A stretch of 64,000 bases of DNA, from contig CP114120.1 in assembly GCA_029959195.1 (NCBI GenBank), positions 2,170,001 through 2,234,000 of the forward strand, written 5' to 3'. A model generated the notes under the pieces. The model ran no database searches. It saw only the letters and a list, made by a program, of their open reading frames with translations, and was not told where the DNA came from. Source of the DNA: Dictyophora rubrovolvata (Eukaryota > Basidiomycota > Agaricomycetes > Phallales > Phallaceae). Positions within the stretch are counted from its first letter, which is position 1. The number at the start of each line of letters is the position of its first letter. Of the stretch, positions 46,947 through 59,953 are shown one piece after another. The position numbers were made by a program, and so were the translations under genes.

Positions 46947-49229
46947 CTAAGGCTTAAACTCCCAGCGTTTTCTCAGATAATTCCCTTTTCGGTAAAGAAT
47001 CCACGGTAGCGGAATGGCAGGGAAAACAGCTATGGAAAGTACGGTGCCTCCGAGTCCATAACTAGTGATACAAAGTGATGAATGTTCCAAGCTGATGAAA
47101 ACTGATCATAGGAAACTTACCCTAGGCTAGTGAAAACGCGATTTGCGAAAAGGGGAAATGTGGCACCCGTGATTGCTCTGAGTAGTGTTGCAGCCGCAAT
47201 AGCAGAAGCCGAATACGGTATGAATGCCTCTGCCAAATATACTAAAACAAGTTTACGTTAATAAATAAGATCGCAACATCTTGTAAAGAAGTGGACTTTG
47301 TGAATAAACATACCCTGAATGGATTGCTATATATTCAAAAGTGAGTGTCTTGGTCAGATTCGGAAAAGGTGAAAAAAGCTCACAAAGACCATGAATTGTC
47401 CTATAGCAAATAGTGTCAAAGCAATTTCAGGAACTATCCATGCTGACTGTCTTTCAGCTGACCACCCGTACAGAAGCAGAGAAGTCGGAAAGAAGAGCAT
47501 TCCAATCTAGATGAATATCTCAACGTCGTGTGTACTTGAGTTTGGGAATAACATACTGTCATGGGCAACAGACGATATTCCGGCCGACCCTCTCCATTGC
47601 GTTGTGTCAAGTATCTCCAAATACGAGGCTGAGAAATAGCTTGAACGATGAATCCGATGGAAAATCCCACTATTAAACTCAAATATGCAAGACCGGTTTG
47701 AAGGGTGGTGAAACCGTAATTAAAAAGCTTTCCACTTCTTTCCGAGCTCCCGAAGAGTAGGGGTAGCGTTGTTAGAATAACATAAAAAATTCCATAAGTA
47801 TACTTGAAAAACAAAGAGATTTAGCTGGAGTTACTTTGAGGCAGAGTTGAGTGAACGATGCACCGCTAAGAAAAAGCCAACAATCACTACAATTGGGCTA
47901 GTAGCTAGGAAACGCCATGGTCGCGTTATTGCCCGATAAATGATACCTAAAGGATCCCGTTGTACAGGAGGAGCAGGAGTCGAATTACTTTCAACGTATC
48001 CCTCTATATCGATTTTTCTGCCATTGTTAATGGGGCCATTTTGATGACTATTTTGAAGTAATTTTTGACGTCTCTCTGAGATGACTGGTGCATAGCTCTC
48101 TTTTAAAAAAAGTAACGACAGGAGAAAAAGAACGGTAGAGCTAGAATTCAGGTAGTTGGCTTTCAGGGTATTTTGGGTGTAATGATGCTTTACACATACC
48201 AGATGGTCAGGATCCAAAAGATCCAGGCTAACGTTTGAGTCAATATCTTAACTAAGCCTTAATATCAAACAATGCTTACTCAAACTCATTTGCTGCAAAA
48301 TTATCGCAGCTTGAATGAATATTTTAGTTAAGTAGACCGCAAAGAAAGAAACAATAGAAAGATTAATTACCGACAAAGTTTCCCAGAGGCGGTCCAAACA
48401 TTGACCCGACGGTCAAAACAGCAGCCCATTGTCCACGGTCTTCCGGTTCCCAAACGTCAGAAAGCGATGCCTTTATGTACATTCATATTAGCATTTCCCG
48501 AAAATTTATCGAAGAAGACAGTCTCACTTGACCTAAGCTGGGTGCCATACCACCAGAGATACCAGATATCAGCCGAAAGATAATGAGCCATGTCATTCTG
48601 TCCAAATTCAATAAGTAAAATATCGAATAAAATAGAATTACTATCACTTACGAATTAACAAGTGCGCATCCCAGTTGCGCACAGGTGAATACAGCAAGGG
48701 TCGATGTGTATATGATCCGCCGGCCGTATATTTCGGACAAAGGAGCTAGTATGAATGGTCCAACACCTAAGCCGAGCTATAAGGAAGTCATGAGTAATGT
48801 TCTTGAATGACAAATCATAATTACCACATAGAGCGAAGTCAAAAGTGTAACTGTCATCTCAGATTTTACTTGAAACTTTGACATGATATCTGAAGCAGCC
48901 GGTACGACGATGGACGACGCAAATGAACTTCGGGTAATACATGCGCCATTCAGTGTTGATATGAAAATCACAAAAAGGAGTTTGACTTACGAAAGTAGAG
49001 ATATTGAGGCCAGTAACAAAGAATTTGTTATTCGCTGTCGTTTAGGCCAGTTTTTTGGGTTTGCAACATCCTGTTGAAAGGAATCGGTGTGCCAGTTTTC
49101 TAATGACAAAGGCTTGTCATTGTCATTTGACGAAGGGTATTTGTGAGTGTCTTCGTTTGTCCCAGGTTTCCAAGGTTCAGGCACCTGAATGGTTGAAGTT
49201 GGGGATAGAGAAAGCTGTCTTGGAAACAT
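46947..49229 (-). CDS. Major facilitator superfamily transporter, DHA1-like
   Basis: A plasma-membrane proton-coupled exporter by family; the substrate cannot be read from sequence. The start at 49,229 gives a hydrophilic N-terminus of about 70 residues (NPKNWPKRQRITNSLLLASI), typical of fungal drug/polyamine transporters of this type. Twelve hydrophobic segments follow over about 13 short exons. Motif A is clear: GPFILAPLSEIYGRRIIY. LISGISGGMAPSLGASLSDV and GQWAAVLTVGSMFGPPLGNF are loop 4-5 motifs. A long central cytosolic loop holds KLLQNSHQNGPINNGRKIDI. The last exon ends NYLRKRWEFKP at 46,947. It resembles FLR1/TPO-type carriers. Confident on the superfamily, less on subtype. Confidence 0.9.
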
Positions 49230-51501
49230 GAGAATGAACGGACCACGATATTGAAGCTACAGGGTGGATTAATGTTCTTCTTTCCTTTTTGTTTCTTTTA
49301 AAGAACTGGATCGAAGGGAAGAATCGCTTTTATACCGCAATTGTTTAGGGCCCGTCAGTGATAAGAAAAACACCCCTCGAGGAAAATACATACATGAATA
49401 TCGGCCAGCTGAATATTCCGCGTTAATTACCCGGGCCAGAAAGGGTACGGAAGAAACCATTTTGATAATAAGTGAAATGAAATTTGAAATCGGTATTAAG
49501 TCAAAGTATACCTTTATCGCGCGAATGCGGCGCCATGTCATAAACGAAAAGCTTGGCTATTAGCGTGGTGTACGTTGCAATCAGCTCACAAGAAAGAAAA
49601 ATCTAGATCAGAACTGTTGATAAAGTAAAGAGGAAAAGGGTGCCTCCAGTTTATGCGCGATTATATTCGTGCTTGAAAGCTCTTTATCGAGGTTTGAACA
49701 GGAGGAAAAAAAGACATACTTTTGCATGAAAAAAGGAAGAAATTTGAGTCCCAAAAGGTCATAGGGCAACCTTCTAGTATAGTAAAGTTACTAAAAGGCC
49801 ACTCGTATATTCCTATTCCGAAAAGCAGAATAGTTTTCATGTCTGCAAAATGTTTATTACCAGAATGCTGCGTTAAGGACATGCATCGTATGTTTTCCTC
49901 GATTTTACGGTTGAAATCCGAAAAGAAACAAACTCGTGTAATTGGAGCCAACCGGTCTTCAAAAATAAAATGATAAATGCATTCTTTGAACAGTGCGTTT
50001 TTTCCTCTGCGAGTGGCCGGGAAGTCCGCGTATCGGTGTATAATATACAAAGTACCCTCAGGGTCTTTCTCAAGTAAACAGTCCATGAATGACGTTGCAA
50101 CGAGTGTTTTCATATGGAAGTATCGAAAATAGCAGACAGTGTGTTATCCAAAGTATGTTCACAAGTCGGAGAGAGGCTGTCGGTCCGGGAGCACTGCGCC
50201 AAGCGATTTTCGAACTCCGCCAAAAATTGGTAGCAAGGGTTTGACTCCAGACAGCAACAAATCAGACGTTTACTTGCCATGGTTTCATAATGAATTCTTC
50301 TTTTCGCATTTCCGCTTCGAGGTTATGGCGTTGTTCTGTCTTGTTCGGTCCGAAGTGTGTGATGACGACAAGTTTTATTATTTATTACTGGTTGCTTGGC
50401 GGTTGGGCAAATAAACAAGTTGACAGCGAGGAAATCACTTGAAACTTGAAGGTGGATGCGGTTCGTCGATCTCATGTTTTTCTTTTTTCCTCGGAAAAAC
50501 ATCCTCGTTTTGATGGCTAATGGTAAACATAGCAGATCGGCAATCAAGTTGACATTGATTCCATTCCGAGATGTCGACGCTTGAAGACAGAGATAGCACA
50601 AGGCCACTTTTTGATGATAAAATCTCTTTGATATCGATCTCAGGTCGTATAAAACCATTAAAGACGATCATGAAAAATTGCTTCAAGTTGCTGCTGCAGC
50701 GCTACAGAACTATCCATATACATTTCAAAGCGCCTAATCAATGCCAGCGAATCCATATAAATACCAAATTGTAATCCGGGTGCTCATCTTATGTCGGTCT
50801 TGTGCTCGAATGAGGTGCAATACTGGATTCTTAATCGGTAATACGAATTTTCCGGGCGGATTTGAATGTCAAATAATGTCGGGCGCACTCGAAGATTGTC
50901 CCAGCTGCTGGCATTTCCGAGTCTCTTTATCCGCCTATCACTTGACAGTGAAGAAGGATTCGTTATCTTTCGAGAAAAATCTTTCTTTCTTCTTCTCCCA
51001 AACTTCCTTATCAGACTCTGGCCAAGTTTTTCCCGATTCACCTCCACCTCGCGGGCCAAGCGTATTTCCCAAAAAGCACGGTAGATAGAGATGTTGTTTA
51101 TTGACGCGTTTATCGCAATGCGAGTTGTCTGGAATTGACATTATTCACCCCTTTGTCTGCGCGTTCGCCAAGGCTTGGTGATTATTGAATCTTGGCAATA
51201 ACCTTTTTGCCTACACGCTTGCGGGTCAGACTCAAACTCGACAGTAGCACTGCCCTCTTTGAATGATAAAGTTCATATGCCCAAGCCGATTTTCTCCAGT
51301 CACATATATAGTTAACAACAGAAGATCCTAGTGATAATACAGTATAGTGTATTTGTTGGCAAAAAGAACATCTTTATGTATATATATTTGCGAAAAAAAA
51401 GAGCTGGATAAGCTTCCATACATATTTATGTAATGCACAACTGCAGCCGCAGCGGAAATTCCATCATTACAAGTTGAGGTGAGATGAATAAATGAAAAAC
51501 C
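49230..51501. other. Intergenic, no gene recognised
   Basis: About 2.3 kb between the MFS start and the IST1 stop. A 150-codon open stretch on the minus strand (49,661-50,113) is not convincing: no family, unbiased codon use and overlap with open frames on the other strand. The left few hundred bases must be the MFS promoter. Confidence 0.5.
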
Positions 51502-52772
51502 CTATCGTTTCTTAAGAGCGGCTAGTCTCTGCGTTAGAGATACAAAGTCATCTTCAGCCGGGGGTGGTTTACTGTTTTCTCCGAGTGAAGACGTAGAATC
51601 ATTTTTCTTCAGCGCAGATTTCAATGGTTTTTCGGGAGGCACATAAGGCGGAGGTTGTGGTGATGGATTTCTTGCATCCTTACCCCTCGCTGGAGGAGGA
51701 GCGCTCGGAACGGTAGGTAGCTTTGAGGCAGTCGCATTTGCGTCTAATTTAGATTGAACTTCTTCCTCGGATTTCTCTGTAGGTTTTGCCTCGTTCTCAT
51801 TGATAGCAGGAGGGCTCGGGACCTTGTGGAATCGTTTTTAGACAGTGCAAAAGTTGTTTTACTGTTATGGTGACAAACCTTTCCCTCGGGTTGATCACCT
51901 CCCCCCAATGAACCGGGGCCGTTGTCTGTCTCGCGATTAGGAGGAACGTATTCAATGCCATAGCCTCTGGCAATTTCTTCGACATAAGCTTCGATCAGAA
52001 TAGGATCGGGAGCTATAACAGCTAGTTTCCGCACAACCTAAGAGTTATGAGAGTTAAAATATCGGTTAAGATTAGAAACGAAACTTGTTTACTCGATCGC
52101 TAACACAATTATTACGGTTCTCCATGACTGTCAGAGAAAAATCACGGCCGAATTTATGCATCAACAGTTCGCGCAGGATATGGAGTTCTAAGATTCAGAA
52201 TTGCTATAAGAAACACTGCGACTATGACCCAAAAGTACATCATACTGACTCACCTTTGAGCTCTGTCCTAGGGCTGGCATAGATGAGACAACAGACGGCT
52301 TCGTAGATACCTGGATCGGGCTCCTTGCCACTAGGGAAGAATATTAGAAAACAGGGTGCGGTAGTTGAAAACGAGAAGCACCTTATTTCCAGAAAATTGA
52401 ATCTCGCAATGAGGAGTTCACAATAGAGTTCAAGCAACTCTAGCAATTCAACATAGATATCCTCGTTGATAATATTCTCGACCTTGATGCGGGCGGTTTC
52501 GAGTCGACCACGTTCAATGAGGGTCGCGATATCGCGACGAGAGCTCTTAGCTTGGGCGGTCTTCTTCTCTTGAAGTATCCGAAGGCGTTGGACGGCCAGC
52601 CTGTTTGTAATAATGATTCAACATGTTACATCGATATGCTTGTAATTGCGGCAGCGGAGGAAGTCAATGTCGTACCGGAGTTGCACCTTGAGTGAAAAAG
52701 TGAGCGTCAGAATAAAAATAAAAGATATTTTGTTTCATTTACCCTGGTCTTTGCCGCATTCCATTGGACCAT
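51502..52772 (-). CDS. IST1: IST1-like ESCRT-III regulator
   Basis: Ist1 regulates Vps4 and ESCRT-III in multivesicular-body sorting on endosomes. The start at 52,772 gives MVQWNAAKTRVQLRLAVQRL, the family N-terminus. The helical IST1 domain continues with AKSSRRDIATLIERGRLETA, VENIINEDIYVELLELLELY and YEAVCCLIYASPRTELKELH, then IAPDPILIEAYVEEIARGYG with VEYVP-like IEYVPP at its end. A Pro-rich linker follows (PPPARG, PSPQPPPYVPPEKP), and the last residues, FVSLTQRLAALKKR, match a MIT-interacting motif (L-x-x-R-L-x-x-L-K), the site that docks Vps4. About six exons, all in phase. Divergent from enolase with 425 bp between starts. Confidence 0.94.
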
Positions 52773-53197
52773 CTCCGTCGTCGTTGTCGGACCACAGGGA
52801 GTTTGTTGTTCAGACTCCGCTGTCCGTGCGTTTTTGTACTCTCTGGACGCTACGCAGCACAGCACAGCACTGCAGATGACTGCGATTACCGTCGATTTAT
52901 ATTCTTTTGATACCCGGAGTTATCTAGAAATCTATGTACTTCTGTGCAAGCGACATTCAGGAACAATACATTAAATGTTTGAAAGCAAAATATATTATCA
53001 ATGTCGTTGTTGAAGCTGAAGGACAGCCGACGGACTGCCGTCATTGGGTGCATGCTCGAGCCAAAGGGAGAATAAACGCTAGTGTATATGACCCAGTGCC
53101 AGTGGGTGCCCCACCGTCTCTCCAATCGATTCAAGTGCGCGCGCTAACGGAGTCTCTCTCTCTTCCACAATCTTCCACCACCCATTCATTGCATCCA
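52773..53197. promoter_or_regulatory. Divergent promoter IST1 / enolase
   Basis: 425 bp between head-to-head starts. The enolase-proximal 90 bp are strongly C/T-rich on the + strand (tctctctctcttccacaatc), a leader texture expected for a highly expressed fungal glycolytic gene. Confidence 0.65.
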
Positions 53198-55078
<1,881 letters not shown>

Positions 55079-56736
55079 AATCATCAATGTTCTTACGACC
55101 AAACAGCTAAGCAAGTCAAAGTCAAATGTAAAATTTCCAGTGTCATAAATAGAAGCTATCCAAAAATTCAAGTTCAATTCGAAGCTTTTATTGCTCCGTC
55201 GTTGAAATAACCAGGCCGTGCAATTTTCAATTTGAGGTGGAACTCAAGATCTCAATCCGACGCCAACCTTTTACCAGTAAAAAAAAATAACGGTTATTTA
55301 CAAACCATGTCGGTGATGGAGCCCAAAAAAATGACGTTTCAGGTTTTTTGAAAATTTCGCATGTGAACAGAAATGACGTTGGTTTGATGAAGGCCGACGA
55401 CTCGAAGGGAATCAGCGACCGGGTTAACTATTCCAACCGTTTTTTATGTGGTTGATCCTCGGAAAGATTAAAGCCAAATTCTGCCGTCAAACATTTTGTC
55501 AACGCGTGGCATTTCAAATTTCACAAGTTACACAACACAATAACACATGCATTGTGAATTGGAAAATCCTGCGTACTAGTAGTTGCACGGAGTCCAAGCT
55601 GAAATGCCGAATATTCCGGAAGCCGAAAGCTTAAAGAGCGAAATGTTTCATTATTATTTAATGTATGTCCATTTCACCGGGGTGTTATTTATGTATGCAT
55701 TCTCCGGAGGGAAAGAGTTTGACCTACATACATTTACATGGTAACTATGTACATGTTTCTATGCATTTCCGTCGAGCCCTTTTTGTCCTTAATTGTTAAT
55801 GGTCCGAGGATCGTGGAACCTTGTGCTCAACGGCGAATGCGTCCAGGGCTAGCAGGGATGCCGGTCTAAACTTGAGATTGCCGATATGTGTATACATATG
55901 CATGTTACGAGAGTACCTGATTCAGAGTTGGTCAAGTAGGGTGAGCCTGTTTAGATATCCGTGTTTTTTTGCGTAATTTTGAGGCCGCAGGCACGTCTGC
56001 TTGAAGTAGGAGAGTCGAACCATTTCTGGTGCGAAAGACTAGTTTAGGAGAGTGCGCTGAATGAGATTGGCATAGGCTGGCGCACATATTGAGTTGAGGT
56101 GTACTTCCGATGAATACTGACAGAGCAGAAATTACCATTTCGATCGTTCTCTGGAAGTACTACTACTACTAAGGTATGCGCTGCTATCCAAAGCGAGTAA
56201 CGTGCGTACATATTTTATTTTTGAATACCGGTATAAGCCCAGTACAAACAAACGTACCTAGACGAAATTTAAAATTTCCTTTTTGTCGCCGGAAACGGGG
56301 TGAGCGGTCAGTGTGTTTTTAACTCACTTTCTCTCTGGGAAGTCGCAGATCGGCTGTGTTGAGATGATTGTGCCATCTGCTTGGCTTGGCCATATGCCAT
56401 CTGCATGATTAATTTGGGCCACATCTTCATTGGATCTAGTTTGACGAGACGGACAAGCAACAAAAAACAAATTACAATTCATTGCCAAGGCACCAGCCTG
56501 AGCGGCGAACCTGGGATGAGATGACGGATCAGTATGTTTGGATTCGGGGATAGCCGAAAGTGCCGTGACGAGTGTGACGAGACTAGAAACCCTCTCAAAT
56601 CCGATGCTAAGGTGATGTTATCCCACAGAAAGGGCGGGTCCCGGTTTCTCTCCCTGCGACGCTCGAAACGCGTTCTTTCACATTCGTTTTTAAACGCGAT
56701 TCCCGTCCCAACTTTTCTGTTGCTCACTGGGGCGAC
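55079..56736. other. Intergenic, no gene recognised
   Basis: About 1.66 kb between enolase and the methyltransferase gene. It contains short ATG/TAC-rich simple repeats (around 55,690-55,760) but nothing coding that I can support. Confidence 0.5.
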
Positions 56737-59608
56737 ATGTCCCCCAGCGTTGTGCATGCCAGTCTCGATGTCTCGAAGCCTCCGGCAGCTATCGCCGGCT
56801 CTCCAGGGACGACTATTGTCTCTGTGGAATCCTTAGAGAGCTCTCCTGCTGCTTCTGCTTTTCTTGTCGCCGATCCGTCATCAGGGTCTCAACAACATTC
56901 CAGTCGTGATCATATTCCCCCATTATGGTCTTTTGAAACACCATACAGTATACTCGGCAGTATGGTTGGAACTCCACGGGCAGTTTTGCACAACGGAGAG
57001 CACGCGCAGCAGGAGCATAAAAAGGATCATCACAAGGATCATCACATTCACCTTTTTCATGGGCATTGGTTTGGGAGGAAAAAGGAAAAGGAAACGGACA
57101 AGCAGGTTGATCATTCGAGGTCTGAGAGATCTAGGAGCGTTGATCCACCGTCAAGGACTTTACATCCCGACAATTCTACGCATTCGGCTTCGTCGTCGTC
57201 GTCGTCAAAGGACGCTTTGACACCGAAGCCGTCTTCGAATTTGAGGGCGATTTCGCATCAGAGTTCAAGGCATATAAAGACGGATCCCGGTCCTCCTCTT
57301 CATTCCGCGGCCTCATACCTAGACGACTCTCCTTCAAAAAACAAGTCCCACCATGGGAACGGTCATACCCACCATCCTCACCATCCTCACGAAAGCACAT
57401 CTAGGTCAGCTCGTTCACGTCACCCCCCGTCCAGTTTTCACCCAACCAATGGACATCTCGGAGAATCCGAGAAAAAAAAGAGACCAACCACTTCTTCAGC
57501 AATAGGACATGAGCCTTCTCATGTTCAAGAATCCTTTCTAGGAGGTGCTTTTAGTCTCTACGGCATGCCAGAAGGGCATACAGCAATGAATGGTACTTTC
57601 ACGCCCTATGCACCTGCTCATCACAGCGTCCCGTTGGCCGCTGCACTTTCAAAAGGTCCTGCTCCTCGCAGGGAAACGCCTGTAGAGTCATTTAAGCGCA
57701 GAATAAAAGAAGCACATTCACGTGGGTTTACTGTCAAAAATGCGAAACGATACCATTCCATTTCTCGTGATGAAGCTCCATATACCCGTGATTACGAGCA
57801 TCAAACACTCGATTTGTAAGTTAAACGAACGCCTTTCTTTTTGTCAGTTTGCTGGAGTACTCATATAAACCTTAAAAAAAGTGACGAATGGACACGATTG
57901 TTCGAGTTTCATTTAGTGAAGAAGTGTTCTTTCTTTCCGTTTACAACTGAGCCCAAGCGCGTTCTTGATTTGGGATGTGGGACTGGATCCTGGGTTGTTC
58001 AATGTGCACAAGAGTGGAAAGTAAGTGGTATTTTGTCTAGGGTGTACACCTACATAACATTATTCGAAGGATGCTACGTTCGTGGGCCTTGACCTTGTCT
58101 CGATACAACCAAACCTCAGGCACATAGGAGACGCCTCACTCGCTTCACGCGTCGAATGGGTTACCGGCAATTTTCTCAAACCTTTACCTTTCAAAGGCGG
58201 AGAGTTTGATTTCGTGCACGTCAGACGAATAGCAAGAGGTGTTCCGGAAAACCGCTGGGAAGCATTGTTGGATGAGATTGCGAGGGTGTTAAAAACCGGA
58301 GGTGCTTTCGAGATGGTTGAGGAAGACTTGTTTTTTCCTGGATCGGTTTTCTGCGAAAGCAAATGTGAATCTAGCGATGAGGATTCGGTTAGTTTGGAGC
58401 AGGTAATAGATGTTGAACTAAAAGAAACGGGACCAGCTTCTGCTCGGGATACTTCTGCTCGGGTTAATGGCGATGTGTCATTACATTTTTGGGAGAGCGA
58501 AGGAGACGACCGCGAGACAAGGTCACGACAAGTTCAACAAACGAGTATCTCCGTTTTGTCGGAGAGACAAAAGTCTCGTTTATCGATGGATGGACGACCA
58601 GATCGTAAAGGATCTATCGGAGGAAACCCGAATGGGACGGAGGATTCCTTGTTTCATCCGCTCATCAACCCTATTATGAATCCACGAGACCATTCGATTC
58701 TGGAAGCGGCTTACAATGAGCTTCATGCCTCGCGATTTATCAACTTACTGCCTCTTTCATTGCTCAGCTCGATGCTTGTTTATCATTTTAAAGGTGTGAC
58801 CAATGTTATTGCGTCAAGACGATGCAGGGGATGCTGATTACTGAAACAGATGTCCGCACCCATGAACAAACTGAGCTGCTTTTTCCAAAGAAATCGCAGA
58901 AAAAGACTGGACAGAAGAAACGCTCGGTATCTCTTCATGCTCCGATTGCTCCTTTTGCTGCACCAACCGATCTAACGAAACCCACCGCAACTCGCAGAAA
59001 GTCGTACCATTCTAGGATGGCCGAGTCTCCAGGAGCGAATAGCAACCAATCATCACACCCACCTGAACCGTTTTTCCGGCCACTCAATATGATCACTGAT
59101 GGTGTCCTTCGGTTGCCGAATGACAAGTGGCGGTTTGATGAACGGATGCTGAGTATGCATCTTGCTATACAGGTGAATGAGATTATGGCCTGCGCGGAGG
59201 AAATGTGGGAGTTTATTCAGGATTGCCAGAGTGATCCGCTGCGATGGAGGAATACACCTATGGCGGGTCTGTCTGAGCTAGTTAGAGAGGAATGGGATGA
59301 TTGCTTAATTCGGTTTCAGTTGTAAGTTCAGGTTTTTCTCTCTGTGCAGTATCGGTGACCATGGTGTCTGCTTTTGCAGGGATATGCAAGATAAGATCGC
59401 ATTGGGAGATTTACTTCGACTTCAGTTTCCTTTAGGTATAATGCCATCCCCAAGGAAATCTGATAGAAAGCTTTTCGACGAAGCTGTGGAGAGGTGGGAG
59501 ACACATCGTCGTCAAAGTGATACCGAAGCGGGAAAGAAATCGAAACGTCCCAAATGTCGTCGTCCTATCAGCTGTTCCCTTCGTATTTTTATTGCGCGCA
59601 AGGAATGA
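56737..59608 (+). CDS. Large basidiomycete SAM-dependent methyltransferase
   Basis: Five exons (56,737-57,815, 57,882-58,020, 58,070-58,793, 58,850-59,321, 59,380-59,608) sum to 881 codons. Residues 1-360 are disordered: Ser/Pro-rich, with a His-rich basic patch (KKDHHKDHHIHLFHGHWF) and RRRIK-like segments. A class I methyltransferase domain follows: RVLDLGCGTGSWVVQCAQEW is motif I (SAM-binding GCGTG), then FVGLDLVSIQP (acidic motif II), VEWVTGNFLKPLPF and FDFVHVRRIARG, ALLDEIARVLKTGGAFEMVE (motif post-III). A long insert and a C-terminal helical part (MNPRDHSILEAAYNELHASR) are typical of related fungal proteins. The substrate is unknown. The SAM fold is certain; the disordered N-terminus is unusual for its length. 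Confidence 0.9.
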
Positions 59609-59953
59609 ATTGTTATTTATTATTATTAGATCTGGAACTTTGGGTCAATCTGTATGTGAACTTTGTTAGATGAATTACTGTGCACTATTTTGTATACTAC
59701 TTTCGTCGTTCTTTTGTTTTATTTAAATTTTTCATTGGAATTCGCTTTTTCTCAAAATTATTGGTCTCCATTGAATAAAAGTATCTGGATTCTTCAAACC
59801 AAAAAACAAATCTGTTCTTGATCTGCGCGTGACGTAACGCGCTTTGTTCACAGTTCATTCATCCTTTGTTTCATCCATCTTCTCATTTGACTTAAATTCA
59901 AGACATCTTGATAACTGGTATAACCCGTGGAGAGGTTTTCCTCCTCGACAAAG
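59609..59953. promoter_or_regulatory. Intergenic / APC2 promoter
   Basis: 345 bp between co-directional genes. The left half is A/T-rich with AATAAA near 59,775 (possible poly(A) signal of the methyltransferase gene); the right half is C/T-rich, a likely APC2 leader. Confidence 0.55.

Noticed and set aside
49661-50113. A 150-codon minus-strand open frame between the MFS and IST1 genes.
   Set aside because: No family, no codon bias, no promoter-like upstream sequence, and shadow frames on the + strand; probably chance.
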